64,000 bases of DNA from an uncultured Pelagibacteraceae bacterium (GCA_902617715.1 CACMXS010000002.1:1-64000); one strand, 5' to 3'. Positions 52,838 to 62,785 are shown, counted from the stretch's first letter. A program made the numbers and translations. Notes: generated from the letters alone by a model not told the origin.

Positions 52838-54544
52838 TTAATCAATAATGTTATAAAAATATCTTATTTTTCCTACTGATTTTGGAAAGTATCTGAATTT
52901 TTTAAAATCTTTATCCTTCATCATTTGTATAAATTTTTTTGATTTTCTAATAAGCATTTCTTCCTTTGAAAATTTTAGTATGTATCCTTTCTTCTTAAGT
53001 ATTTCAAAATCATGAACTTGGATTAGATCATTACTAGAATAATCTGTTTTAGACATTAGTTTATTTTTATAATAGAGAGGTCTTAAAGTATAAAAACATT
53101 TATCATGAAAAAAAGGTTTTCTGTTAAAGGGAAATTCCAAATTAAGTGAAATTTTATTAAAACATGAAGTAAAAGTAGTAAATCCACTTGCACCAAAATT
53201 TAAGATAAAATTACAATTTTGCACTAAATAAATATCGTTAAAATCATTCTTATATTTTGAATGAGCGTAATCAAAAAAATTTTTATTTGAAATATTCAAT
53301 ATTTTTTGACTTGAACTTCCCATTAATAAAACCCGATATCCAATTTTACAAAAATACAAAATTACATTCTTATAATTATCTAAATCAACAGTTCTATCTT
53401 CATTTAAAGCATTTAAATTAAAATTTTCATTTTTAAATTGAGCATCTCTATGAAACAGACAAATATATTTTCCTTTAATTTTTAATTTATTAATATAGTT
53501 CACTTTTAATATTTTTTTTAAAACTTTGGAGTCAACTGAAGGAGAAATGATCCCTTTTTTTTTAAATTCTTTATAAGATAAATCATACATAGAAATGCTA
53601 TCTCCAAATAAAAAAGCATCAGTTACTTTTTTTGAGAATTTATTTTGGATTAATCTTTTAAGGAAAATGTTGTTATTTAAACTTGAATTTTTATAATTTT
53701 TTAATATGTATTTTGTTAAACAATAATTAGAAACATAATCAGTAGACATGAAAATTTTTTTTTGTAAATTGAATATTCCTAGTTTTTTTAATCTATGAAA
53801 ATACTCAATAAACATCAATTGATGACCAAAAGCATAAAAAAGCAAACCTTGATTTTCGATTTCAGTAAATTGATTTTTCTCTTTCTGCTTACTGTCTATC
53901 TTTGAGTGAATCAATTTTAGTAATTTTCCAGAACCAATATTATAGTCAACAGCAACTTGTAAAATTTTTAGACAATAAAGTGTATTATATTTTTTGAGAT
54001 AAGTTTTAGTAAGTTTTATTTTATCATCAATTTGATTAAAATGAGTTAAATTTCTTAAACAGTAATTCCAAAATAAAAAATTTGATAATTCATTATCATT
54101 AATATTTGATGATGATACCAATTTTTGATTTAAATATTTTGTAATATTAAAAAAATTTGTAAACAAAATAAAAGTTGATTGTGGATACATTTTATAATTT
54201 TTTTTAAGATTTAAAATAAATTTTTTAATTAAAATAAAATAGTCTCTTGTTTCAATTTCATTAAAATTTAGCAATGACATTTTTTTTTGTTTTTTTGCAA
54301 AATTATAATTAAATTCTTTTATATCATCTTTCATTAAATTTATTTTTTCCCAAAAATTAATGATTTTGGTGAATTCTTTATGATTTGTGTGAATATTACC
54401 TAAATTGGATAAATTTTGATTTCTTTTTTTCTTTTTTTTTTTTAGAAAAAAAAAAATAAATATTTTTGGAAAATTAATAGACAAAAAAAATAATGTTTTT
54501 GTCACAAATCTCAATTTAAACAGTTTTCTGATCATCTTTATCAA
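52838..54544 (-). CDS. Putative glycosyltransferase, TIGR04372-like
   Basis: A 568-residue protein. The C-terminal half matches the TIGR04372 group of capsule-cluster proteins: YICLFHRDAQF, EDRTVDLDNYKNVILYFCKI, GYRVLLMGSSSQK, then a CNFILNFGASGFTTFTSCF donor-site-like stretch. The N-terminal part has a hydrophobic basic segment (LRFVTKTLFFLSINFPKIF, then a run of Lys) that may anchor it, and an alpha-helical middle. Activity is unproven. It lies 39 bp after the RmlD-like gene. Confidence 0.6.
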   Translation of the reverse strand: MIKMIRKLFKLRFVTKTLFFLSINFPKIFIFFFLKKKKKKRNQNLSNLGNIHTNHKEFTKIINFWEKINLMKDDIKEFNYNFAKKQKKMSLLNFNEIETRDYFILIKKFILNLKKNYKMYPQSTFILFTNFFNITKYLNQKLVSSSNINDNELSNFLFWNYCLRNLTHFNQIDDKIKLTKTYLKKYNTLYCLKILQVAVDYNIGSGKLLKLIHSKIDSKQKEKNQFTEIENQGLLFYAFGHQLMFIEYFHRLKKLGIFNLQKKIFMSTDYVSNYCLTKYILKNYKNSSLNNNIFLKRLIQNKFSKKVTDAFLFGDSISMYDLSYKEFKKKGIISPSVDSKVLKKILKVNYINKLKIKGKYICLFHRDAQFKNENFNLNALNEDRTVDLDNYKNVILYFCKIGYRVLLMGSSSQKILNISNKNFFDYAHSKYKNDFNDIYLVQNCNFILNFGASGFTTFTSCFNKISLNLEFPFNRKPFFHDKCFYTLRPLYYKNKLMSKTDYSSNDLIQVHDFEILKKKGYILKFSKEEMLIRKSKKFIQMMKDKDFKKFRYFPKSVGKIRYFYNIID

Positions 54545-54583
54545 AAGTTTTAAAATATAAATTTATCTTTAAAAGAGAGTTTT

Positions 54584-55489
54584 TTAAGATTTAAAGTAAT
54601 AACTATTTTTTTTATTTTCTTTTATTTTTTTAAAAAAATATTCTAATTTGAAATTTTTAGTATTACTTATGCGTCTAAATTTATTTGTTGAGAGAGTATT
54701 ATATAAAGGTCTTCTCTCAATAACTGCAAAAGAATTAATTTTTTTAGGTACTAATTTTACATTATTGATATTAAAAAATTTTTTTATTTTTTTTGCTAAA
54801 CTCAAAATATCAACTTCTTTTATCGAACTTATATGGAATATTCCCAGACAATTTTTTTTTAAAAGTTTTTCAATGTAGAAAGTCATATCGTCAACATATA
54901 TTGGGGAAAATTTTTGATCATAAGCACAAAATATTTTTTTTGATGATTTCATTTTTTTTAACAATTGTGTCACTAAAGTTTTATCATTCAAATCTAGACC
55001 AAATACTTTACTCATTCTTACTATTAAGTATTTTTGATTTTTCTTAAGTATATATTTTTCAACTTTATCTTTTATCTTGCCATAGTTGTTAATTGGTTTT
55101 TTTAAATCTTTTTCTTTATAATTTCCTTTTTGGCCATCAAACACTGCATCAGATGAAATATAAACTGGTATTATGCCGTTTTCAGAACAATAATTAATAA
55201 TTTCTTTAGTTCTTTCAAGGTTAACAAAATATGAATTTTTTAATTTTTTTTTTGTTTTATCGAGATTAGCATTTATTGCGTGGGCTAAAACAATATATCT
55301 TAAATTTTTTTTTGTTCTTAAAAAATTTTTAATTTTTTTTTTAACGTCAAATAAAAGAAGGCCTTTTTTTTTATTTTTGAAGTACGAACCGTAAACTTTA
55401 TATTTTTTTTTTTTTAAATAATGGAATAAATTACTTCCGATATAACCTGACGCACCTATAATAAGGATATTGTGATTATTTTGTCTCAA
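54584..55489 (-). CDS. RmlD-like NAD(P)-dependent sugar reductase
   Basis: A 301-residue SDR of the RmlD substrate-binding group: ILIIGASGYIGSNLFHYL, YISSDAVFDGQKGNYKEKDL and the catalytic NNYGKIKDK (YxxxK). RmlD reduces dTDP-4-keto-rhamnose; relatives in glycan islands reduce other 4-keto sugars. The C-methyltransferase products encoded upstream would be suitable substrates. It lies 20 bases after the radical SAM gene. Confidence 0.82.
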   Translation of the reverse strand: MRQNNHNILIIGASGYIGSNLFHYLKKKKYKVYGSYFKNKKKGLLLFDVKKKIKNFLRTKKNLRYIVLAHAINANLDKTKKKLKNSYFVNLERTKEIINYCSENGIIPVYISSDAVFDGQKGNYKEKDLKKPINNYGKIKDKVEKYILKKNQKYLIVRMSKVFGLDLNDKTLVTQLLKKMKSSKKIFCAYDQKFSPIYVDDMTFYIEKLLKKNCLGIFHISSIKEVDILSLAKKIKKFFNINNVKLVPKKINSFAVIERRPLYNTLSTNKFRRISNTKNFKLEYFFKKIKENKKNSYYFKS

Positions 55490-55509
55490 CTTATTAAATA
55501 TTGTTAATT

Positions 55510-57141
55510 TTAGTGTGTTGATTGTTCTAATGTAGGTATTTTTTCCTCAAAAAACTTTTTGCTCCGCTCATCAGTTCCATAAACTTGCTCATCGGTTTTA
55601 TCAGCACTTTTAACTTCAACACCTGCATTTTGCCTAGTTTCTTTTCTCCAAATTTTTAATTCTTCCATGGTTATCCCAAGCATTTTTGCAATTTTCTGAT
55701 GATGATCTGGTCTATTTGATGGAAAATTAATTCTATCCCACTCATAAGCTCTTTTAATTTGAAGTTCAATAGCTGTCCATTCCTCAGTATTTATAACTCC
55801 TTTTCCAAAACCATAAAAATCCTCGGGTTTTAAGTCTTCTGGTATTACTTTCATTTTTTTTGCATCCTCATACATTTCCGTTCCCGGTAATGGCGTAGCT
55901 ATGGAAAATAGAGAGTAATCTAATATTCTATCCTGATTTGTAATTTTATCAGCAAATTCAAATGTTGTTAAAATATCATTCCAAGTATCTCCGGGCATTC
56001 CTATTATGAAATTAGACGCTATCTCATCAAATCCATAATTTCTCATTTCATGCAATCTAATCACCGCATGCTCTAGATTAGTAGGTCTTTTCATTCTCTT
56101 AAATGTTTCCGGCGAACCAGACTCTAATGATATACTTATTTGATAACATCCTGACTCTTTCATCCAAAATAATAAATCATCTTTACCTTTCTTTTCTTTA
56201 ATAGTATGTGGCAAGGGAATATGTCTTAGATCTAAGTTATTTGATTTCCATACTAAATCGTATCCTTCTTCCCTCAACTTTGTTATACCTTTTAAAATAT
56301 CTATGATTCTATCTCTAGGTAATAGCAAACTATCATCAACAAATATAATTTCTCTTATCCCGTGATTTTTAACAAGATGTTTTATCTCTTCAATAATGCT
56401 TCCTGGAGACCTTCTTTTAATTCCATCATTTATTGGATTTCCATCTTTTCCAGCTCCACAATATGTGCATTTATAAACACAACCCCTAGAGGTCATCATA
56501 ATAGTCATTGGTAGTTGTCGAAATTGAAAATTTTGAGTATATTTTTGGCTCCAAGAAAATAATCTTTTTGTATTGTAATCACTGTAATCTGGGAATGGTA
56601 GGTCATCTAAATTTTTAACGTTTCCAATAGCCTTACGAGGATTATGTTTCCAAATATTGTCTTCGTCTCTGTAATGAAGTCCGTCAATATGTTGAAAATC
56701 TTTTTTATTTTTTATTGCATCCATAAGTTTGAGTAGTCTCTCTTCTCCCTCAGATATTACGACGAAATCTATATTTTCATCCTCCTTTGCAACATCGGGT
56801 GATATAGATGGATAAACTCCTCCGATAACAGTTTTTGAATTTGGTTTTGCTTTTTTAATTATAGCAAAAGATTTATGGACCGAGTCCCTATATTCAACAC
56901 TTAAGGCACTAATACCAACAACCTTTCCAGCTTTTTCTTTGAGAATTTGTAAGAGTTCATCTTCGGTAAGATTTTCTGTATTAGCATCAATGTGATTTAC
57001 TGAATAACCATTTTTTCTTAAAACAGCAGTTAAAATCCCCTCTGGATAAGGTATATGATTCCAGTATCTTCCCTCACCACCTTTGTGCCATCTTGTATTA
57101 GGAATTACAAAAGTAAAATCTACTTGTTTAGTTTCAGACAT
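55510..57141 (-). CDS. B12-binding-domain radical SAM protein
   Basis: A 543-residue protein of the B12-binding radical SAM class. The N-terminal about 150 residues form the cobalamin-type Rossmann fold (PEGILTAVLRKNGYSVNHID, VVGISALSVEYRDS, KTVIGGVYPSISPD); the cluster motif CxxxCxxC is CVYKCTYC near residue 220, followed by FVDDSLLLPRDRI. Such enzymes methylate unreactive carbons or rearrange skeletons. Its protein is less lysine-rich and has fewer homopolymer runs than its neighbours, suggesting a different history. A 48 bp gap precedes it. Confidence 0.88.
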   Translation of the reverse strand: MSETKQVDFTFVIPNTRWHKGGEGRYWNHIPYPEGILTAVLRKNGYSVNHIDANTENLTEDELLQILKEKAGKVVGISALSVEYRDSVHKSFAIIKKAKPNSKTVIGGVYPSISPDVAKEDENIDFVVISEGEERLLKLMDAIKNKKDFQHIDGLHYRDEDNIWKHNPRKAIGNVKNLDDLPFPDYSDYNTKRLFSWSQKYTQNFQFRQLPMTIMMTSRGCVYKCTYCGAGKDGNPINDGIKRRSPGSIIEEIKHLVKNHGIREIIFVDDSLLLPRDRIIDILKGITKLREEGYDLVWKSNNLDLRHIPLPHTIKEKKGKDDLLFWMKESGCYQISISLESGSPETFKRMKRPTNLEHAVIRLHEMRNYGFDEIASNFIIGMPGDTWNDILTTFEFADKITNQDRILDYSLFSIATPLPGTEMYEDAKKMKVIPEDLKPEDFYGFGKGVINTEEWTAIELQIKRAYEWDRINFPSNRPDHHQKIAKMLGITMEELKIWRKETRQNAGVEVKSADKTDEQVYGTDERSKKFFEEKIPTLEQSTH

Positions 57142-57189
57142 ATAGATTATTTAGGTCAATTAATGATTGTTGTCAACAACTCTATTAAT

Positions 57190-57693
57190 TTACAAAGTGT
57201 TAATAAATTTTTTTACCTCAAATTGATTATTTTCAGATGGTGACCATTTGGCATAAATAGTTTTTTTTTTTAAAAGAGGACCTTCTGTTGTTTCGTGAAA
57301 AATGAAATTTTTTGATTTTAATTTAAATGTATGAAACACAGAACTAGAAAGTCGATAATAAAAAGTAAATTTATCTTTTTTAGCACTTAACCTAATTTTT
57401 TTTATAATTTTACCTTTGTAATCAAAAAAGATAACATCAGCCAATCCCTCAATAACATGTAGTGATTCTGCTTTATTAATATGTTTGTGCGGCCTAATGT
57501 AAGTGTCCTTTGACAAAATAATTATCATCTCATGTAACTTGCTCTTTTGATTTTTATGCAAACAAATTCTTGCTCTTTTTCTTTTTGTAAATTTTACTCT
57601 TTTTTTCAAAAAGCTAATGTGTTTTTGGGTAATAAACGCAATACCTTTTTTCACATAATAAACTTCATTATTTATTTTTTTTAAACTTTTCAT
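57190..57693 (-). CDS. wbuC: WbuC-family cupin-fold protein
   Basis: A 167-residue protein with the WbuC pattern: RARICLHKNQKSKLHEMIII, then TYIRPHKHINKAESLHVIEG, carrying the cupin metal-ligand histidines. WbuC genes are widespread in O-antigen clusters, often beside C-methyl or fucose genes; the reaction is not established. It overlaps the methyltransferase gene upstream by four bases. Confidence 0.85.
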   Translation of the reverse strand: MKSLKKINNEVYYVKKGIAFITQKHISFLKKRVKFTKRKRARICLHKNQKSKLHEMIIILSKDTYIRPHKHINKAESLHVIEGLADVIFFDYKGKIIKKIRLSAKKDKFTFYYRLSSSVFHTFKLKSKNFIFHETTEGPLLKKKTIYAKWSPSENNQFEVKKFINTL

Positions 57694-58877
57694 GTTTTAC
57701 TAAAAGTGTATTTACTTTTATTATATATAGAAAAAAACTTAATTTTATTTTTTAATTTATTTTTTAATTTGAGAATGATTTTTTTTTCACTCTCAGAATT
57801 TACTCCTAAAATAATTAATATTTTAGACATTTTATTAATTTGAGTTGAGTCTATTATTTTTAAATTTGAATTTGGTAAAATTAGATCTTGTTTATTTCTA
57901 TCATCGTCAATAACTAAATCGATCAAATTGTGAAGCTTCAAGATATTCAAAAATGTACATGCAGCATGACCTGTTCCAAATAAACATATTTTATAATCAT
58001 TTAATTTAAATTTATTAATTAAATCTTTTATTTTTTTTTTATCTTTATTTAGTCGTGTTAAGTTAAAGTTTATTTTAGTTTTTTTTAAAGTAATATTTTT
58101 TTTCTCCAATTTTTCATCAAATTTAACAATTAAAATAAGAACGTTTTCATATGAATATTCGTACTTTTTAAAATAAAGAATTCTAAAATTCATATTCAAA
58201 AAAAGTCTTTTTAAAGTATTTTCGGTAAAATATAAAATATGTTCCTCCCAAATAGATGCATAATCTCTTGAATTTAAAGAATCCTTGCAGTCTGGAACTT
58301 CAAAAACTAAATAGCCATTTTTTTTTATCAATTTTTTCAAAGATTTTATAAAATTAATTGTATCATAACTGTGCTCAAGAATATGCCTTGCAATTAATAT
58401 ATCTGCTTTTTTTTTTTTAATCTTAACAATATTTTTTTTGCTAAATTTCGAAATTTTTTCTTGAATAGTTTCAAGATTTGATTTCGGATCACTGATATCA
58501 AGATCCTTTTTCATATTAAGGTACCAGGTTTTATCAAAACCAGCTCTATTAAATCTTTTAAGTGTAGAAATCTCCTTGTAACTTACTCCTGCAATTATAG
58601 AATTTTTGTTAATATTTTTTAAACTTTTTAATTTATTTACTAATTCATCCAAATGTTCTTCAGGTTCATTATAATTGATCCAATTATATTTAGGCTTAAG
58701 TTCTTTAACTGGAAATAATTTATTTAATTGAACTAAATCACATTTTTTACAAATTCCAATTTCTAATCTAAATTTTCTATCCTTATCAGTTTTATTCTTA
58801 TATTTGTGACAAACAGGAAAGCTTCCAAAACTAATAATTTTTTTTAAATTAATTTTTTTACAAATTCTACATTTCAT
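57690..58877 (-). CDS. Zinc-ribbon sugar C-methyltransferase-like protein, divergent
   Basis: A 395-residue protein built like NDP-sugar C-methyltransferases: an N-terminal zinc ribbon (CRICKKI and CKKCDLVQL), a methyltransferase core (ADILIARHILEHSYDTINF, VFEVPDCKDSLN, WEEHILYFTENTLKRLF) and the C-terminal Rossmann-like domain (ICLFGTGHAACTFLNIL). Motif I is hard to see, so it may be a non-methylating paralogue of the next gene. The two lie four bases apart. Confidence 0.75.
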   Translation of the reverse strand: MKCRICKKINLKKIISFGSFPVCHKYKNKTDKDRKFRLEIGICKKCDLVQLNKLFPVKELKPKYNWINYNEPEEHLDELVNKLKSLKNINKNSIIAGVSYKEISTLKRFNRAGFDKTWYLNMKKDLDISDPKSNLETIQEKISKFSKKNIVKIKKKKADILIARHILEHSYDTINFIKSLKKLIKKNGYLVFEVPDCKDSLNSRDYASIWEEHILYFTENTLKRLFLNMNFRILYFKKYEYSYENVLILIVKFDEKLEKKNITLKKTKINFNLTRLNKDKKKIKDLINKFKLNDYKICLFGTGHAACTFLNILKLHNLIDLVIDDDRNKQDLILPNSNLKIIDSTQINKMSKILIILGVNSESEKKIILKLKNKLKNKIKFFSIYNKSKYTFSKT

Positions 58878-58881
58878 AATT

Positions 58882-60141
58882 TTAAGAATATTTTTTTGAA
58901 ATAATCTTTAATTCTGGAAAACACACAATGAACGAGCCACCATTCTCCAAATATTTTTGATGATTTTTAATAATATTTTTAGAATGCACCCATGCTAAAA
59001 TTAAAAGATAATCAGGTTTATTTTCATAAATATAATTTGTTGGACGAACTAATATATGATCACCTGGAGAGTATTTATTATGTTTTTGCTCATTATCATC
59101 AACCATATATTGAATTAATTTACCAATTTGCATTTGGGTTATTAAGGTAGTACCACTTCTAGCTGCACCGAAACCAGCGATTGTTTTTTTCTCGTCATTA
59201 ATATTCTTTAAGAGAGAAGTAATTTTTTCTTTAGACTTATGAAGTTTTTTTGAAAAATTTTCTAATGTTTCAAATTTATCAATTTTTTTTTCATTTTCTA
59301 GTTTGATAATATTTTTAACAGAATCATTTTTTTTATATTTTCCATTTTTAAACTGAACAACACCTATAAGGGATCCACCTTGAATAGAATTTCTTGTGAT
59401 ATCAATAAGTTCCATATCAAATTTACTAAAAAATATTTCTAATGGCTTAATTGAATGGTAAGAATGATGTTCATGAAAAATTGTGCCTAACAATACGTTG
59501 TCTATTACATCTACTAAATATGAAATTTCAAAAACAAATAAAGATTCTGTATTCATAAGAGTTTTGATGCCTTGCATAATTTCTTTTAAATTGTCCATGT
59601 GAGCAAAAGCGTTATTTGCTGTAATTATTTTGGCTTTTCCATTTTCTTTTACGATTTTTTCAGCTAATTTTTGATCAAAAAACTTTGGAATAGTTCTTAT
59701 TCCATCATTAGAGGCTTTTGAAGCAATCTCTGTTGCCGGGTCTACTCCTAAAACTTGAATATTTTTTTTTTTAAAAAACTTAAGCAAAGTGCCATCGTTA
59801 CTGCCTATATCAACAACAAGTCCATTTCCTGAAATTTTGAATTTTTCACATATATAATTTGCGTAATTTTCAAAATGGTCAACCAAGCCTTTAGATCTTC
59901 CACTTGAGTAAGTATAATCACTATATAGATAATTAGGATCCACAATGTCTAGAAGCTGAACGTGTCCACAGCTCAAACAAATATATAGATCTAAAGGACA
60001 AATTAATTCCTCATTTTCTAACTCATTTTTTTTTAGATATTTTTCCGCAACAGGTGTAGGTAAAAGGGGAACAACAAGTTTTAATTTTTTACTTTCGCAA
60101 AGTCTACAATTATCTCTTTTAGATAATAAATTTTTTTTCAT
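58882..60141 (-). CDS. NDP-sugar C-methyltransferase (TylC3/NovU type)
   Basis: A 419-residue three-domain protein: zinc ribbon with CRLCESKKL and CLSCGHVQLLDIVDPNYLYS, a complete SAM site VVDIGSNDGTLLKFFKK, the signature GTIFHEHHSYHSIKPL, and the C-terminal IAGFGAARSGTTLI domain. These enzymes add a methyl group at C3 (or C5) of a 4-keto-6-deoxy sugar nucleotide. It sits between a second C-methyltransferase-like gene and a third methyltransferase, indicating a branched-chain sugar. Confidence 0.9.
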   Translation of the reverse strand: MKKNLLSKRDNCRLCESKKLKLVVPLLPTPVAEKYLKKNELENEELICPLDLYICLSCGHVQLLDIVDPNYLYSDYTYSSGRSKGLVDHFENYANYICEKFKISGNGLVVDIGSNDGTLLKFFKKKNIQVLGVDPATEIASKASNDGIRTIPKFFDQKLAEKIVKENGKAKIITANNAFAHMDNLKEIMQGIKTLMNTESLFVFEISYLVDVIDNVLLGTIFHEHHSYHSIKPLEIFFSKFDMELIDITRNSIQGGSLIGVVQFKNGKYKKNDSVKNIIKLENEKKIDKFETLENFSKKLHKSKEKITSLLKNINDEKKTIAGFGAARSGTTLITQMQIGKLIQYMVDDNEQKHNKYSPGDHILVRPTNYIYENKPDYLLILAWVHSKNIIKNHQKYLENGGSFIVCFPELKIISKKYS

Positions 60142-60159
60142 TATTATAGTTAATTTTTT

Positions 60160-60825
60160 TTACTCAAAGTAAATAAATTCATAATCTCCTTGATATCCGA
60201 ATTGATTATAAATCCATATCCACTCATCAGGACTAAAGAAAGATTGGCATGTCAAAGCCCAGCACTCTAAATTAAATAATTCCAAATCATTTCTAAAACT
60301 TTCTACGCAGATATAACTATTTTTGCTTACCCTTTGAATTTCTTTCAAAGCTTTTGATAAATCAAAAATTTTTAAATTATGTAAAGTGTTTATTGAAATT
60401 GTTAAGTCGTATTCCTTGTCTTGGAAAGGATAAACTTCTTGTGCTTGATGGCAAAAAAGATTTTGTTTAACTTCTTCTTTTGAATTATCTAAAGCATATT
60501 TAGATGAATCAAACCCACGAACTTCTATTTTTGGAAGTAATAATTTTATTTCATAAAGCAAAAAACCTTTTCCACACCCTACATCTAAAATTTTTGAGTT
60601 ATTATCTAAATTATATTTTTGTATTAAAATTTCAGCCACAGGCTTCCATCTTCCTTTAATGTACTTATAGCCACCATAGCCAAACCTCCTACTCCCATCC
60701 CAATATTCTTCGCCATATTTTTTAGCTTCTAACATGCACTCAACTTTCTGATCATTCATTCGATCTAAGTATGATCTATGTGTAGATTTATGAAGAGATG
60801 AAATATAATTTACTAAGTTGCCCAT
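60160..60825 (-). CDS. Class I SAM-dependent methyltransferase
   Basis: A 221-residue protein with a good SAM site SKILDVGCGKGFLLYEI, the acidic strand-2 end VRGFDSSKYALDNS, and YDLTISINTLHNL. The N-terminus HRSYLDRMNDQKVECMLEAK plus YWDGSRRFGYGGYKY is shared with small methyltransferases of sugar clusters. Substrate unknown. It is five bases after the alcohol dehydrogenase. Confidence 0.85.
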   Translation of the reverse strand: MGNLVNYISSLHKSTHRSYLDRMNDQKVECMLEAKKYGEEYWDGSRRFGYGGYKYIKGRWKPVAEILIQKYNLDNNSKILDVGCGKGFLLYEIKLLLPKIEVRGFDSSKYALDNSKEEVKQNLFCHQAQEVYPFQDKEYDLTISINTLHNLKIFDLSKALKEIQRVSKNSYICVESFRNDLELFNLECWALTCQSFFSPDEWIWIYNQFGYQGDYEFIYFE

Positions 60826-60830
60826 GGTTT

Positions 60831-61859
60831 TTATTTCGGCATTTTGATAATTATACGACCCGAGTTACCAGTCCGTAATAATTTGATTGCTTTATTAATT
60901 TCTTTTAACTCAAACTGATGGGTTATCAAATTATTCAACTTTAATTTATTTTTTTTTACTAAATTAATATATCTTGGAATATCCATATCAGGCTCTGCTG
61001 ATCCGCCATGCGAACCTTTTAAAATTTTGTTGAAATGCAATGGCAATGAATAAATTGAAATTTTTTTATTTGGTACGCCTACTAAAATTGTTTTTCCATT
61101 TTCATTAGTTATATTATATGATTGTTCTATAACTTTCGATTTTCCCGTTGTATCTATTACTACATCAGCACCTTTTGAACCTAAAATTTTAAAAATTTTT
61201 TTATTCAAATTTTTTGTATTACTCAATAATCCATGAGATAAACCATATTTTTTTCCTAATTGAATTTTATTCTTTTTTAAATCAATTCCAATTATTGGAT
61301 CCGCAGAAACCATTTTTGCTGCTTGAGCAATATTTAAACCAACTCCGCCCACCCCAAAAATTACTACCGATTGACCAATTTTAATTTTTGCATCATTATT
61401 TACTACTCCAAAACCTGTTAAAATTGCACAACCAAATAAAGGTGCAATTCGAGAATTAAAATTTTTGGGTATTGGAGTTAACCTATTTTCTGAGACAACT
61501 GCTTTTTCACTAAAAGTAGTGACTCTGCCTGAATTAAGTTTTTTTCCCTTCCACTTATATTTTGGTGGTTCACACTCTATGCCTGCACTTTTTCGCCAAT
61601 GTAAAACTACTTGGTCTCCTTTTTTAACTCTTGTTACTCCTTCACCAATCTTCTCTACTATGCCAGAACCTTCATGGCCAAGTAAATGAGGTAAATATTT
61701 ATCTGGTCCTTTAGTGGCATCAATTTCGTTTAATTGAGATCCACATATACCACTATACAAAATTTTGACCAACACTTGTCCAAACCCCAACTCTTTAGGA
61801 AGTTCAACCTCATCTATTACTAAAGGTTTTTTGTTTTGAACTAAAATTGCAGCTTTCAT
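60831..61859 (-). CDS. Zinc-type alcohol dehydrogenase family protein
   Basis: A 342-residue MDR enzyme: LYSGICGSQLNEID (catalytic-zinc Cys), LLGHEGSGIVEKIGEGV (His/Glu) and the nucleotide loop VVIFGVGGVGLNIAQAA. The four-cysteine structural-zinc lobe of classical ADH is not visible (the region reads GIECEPPKYKWKG). It probably oxidises or reduces a sugar hydroxyl. It overlaps the transketolase C-subunit gene by four bases, so it acts in the same pathway. Confidence 0.88.
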   Translation of the reverse strand: MKAAILVQNKKPLVIDEVELPKELGFGQVLVKILYSGICGSQLNEIDATKGPDKYLPHLLGHEGSGIVEKIGEGVTRVKKGDQVVLHWRKSAGIECEPPKYKWKGKKLNSGRVTTFSEKAVVSENRLTPIPKNFNSRIAPLFGCAILTGFGVVNNDAKIKIGQSVVIFGVGGVGLNIAQAAKMVSADPIIGIDLKKNKIQLGKKYGLSHGLLSNTKNLNKKIFKILGSKGADVVIDTTGKSKVIEQSYNITNENGKTILVGVPNKKISIYSLPLHFNKILKGSHGGSAEPDMDIPRYINLVKKNKLKLNNLITHQFELKEINKAIKLLRTGNSGRIIIKMPK

Positions 61860-62782
61860 TTCGTTAAATTCAGTATTTCTTTATAGATAATATCAGTAGT
61901 TAACCCGTGCTTACTCAATAAATCATCTTGGTCACCATAACAATGAATAAATTTATCTTTTAATGAAAAATTCAAAATTTTACCTAAATAAGATTGCTCA
62001 TAAGCTTTTGATTTAACAATTTCATTTAATCCACCAATTTCTGAATGATCTTCAATCAAAATTATTGATTTAAATTTTTTAAATTTTTTTTTAAGACCAT
62101 TTAAATCAAAAGGTTTAAGTGTATGGCAGCTATTTATTTCAATACTCAAATTTTTTTTTTCTAATTTTTTTGAAATTTCAAAAGCTTTTCTAATTATGGG
62201 TCCAAAAGTGAGTATGCAAACATCTTTACCTGGTTTAATTAATCTAATTTTACCAAATTTCCATTTTTCACTTTGTTTGTTTATAAAAGTTTCCTCTCCA
62301 GCTTTTCCAATTCTTAAATAAGTTGGTCTATTTCTTTTTTTTGAACAAAACTCTACCACATCGCTAAGTTCATCTGGATCACACGGAGCTATTATATCCA
62401 TGTTAGGGACTGATCTTGCGACTGATATATCTTCTTGTGCCAAATGAGTTCCACCTAATGTAGAATAAGTGGTTCCAGGGCCCATTCCTACTATAGTTAC
62501 AGGTAAATTTTGATAACAAAGATCAACCCTAATCATTTCAAATGGTCTATAGAGAGCAAATGTAGCAATTGTATAACAAAAAGGTTTTAAACCTCTCAAA
62601 GCCATTCCAGCTGCAATTCCAACCATAGACTGCTCCGCAACTCCAGTATTAATGAATCTATTAGGAAATTTTTTTCTAAATTTTTCCATTGATCCTGCTG
62701 GCGAAATATCTGCTACCAGGACACAAATCTTTTTATTTTTTAAACCTAATTTATAAATTACATCTGCTAGTTTATTTCGCAT
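61856..62782 (-). CDS. Split transketolase, C-terminal subunit
   Basis: A 308-residue protein covering the pyrimidine-binding and C-terminal transketolase domains: NTGVAEQSMVGIAAGMALRG (catalytic Glu), MGPGTTYSTLGGTHLAQEDI, and MDIIAPCDPDEL. It pairs with the N-subunit gene three bases upstream to form one thiamine-diphosphate active site. A complete housekeeping Tkt is encoded at 5 kb, so this pair is dedicated to something else, presumably two-carbon transfer onto a sugar of the surface glycan. Two-subunit transketolases are also known from apulose-phosphate metabolism. Confidence 0.9.
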   Translation of the reverse strand: MRNKLADVIYKLGLKNKKICVLVADISPAGSMEKFRKKFPNRFINTGVAEQSMVGIAAGMALRGLKPFCYTIATFALYRPFEMIRVDLCYQNLPVTIVGMGPGTTYSTLGGTHLAQEDISVARSVPNMDIIAPCDPDELSDVVEFCSKKRNRPTYLRIGKAGEETFINKQSEKWKFGKIRLIKPGKDVCILTFGPIIRKAFEISKKLEKKNLSIEINSCHTLKPFDLNGLKKKFKKFKSIILIEDHSEIGGLNEIVKSKAYEQSYLGKILNFSLKDKFIHCYGDQDDLLSKHGLTTDIIYKEILNLTK

Positions 62783-62785
62783 AAT

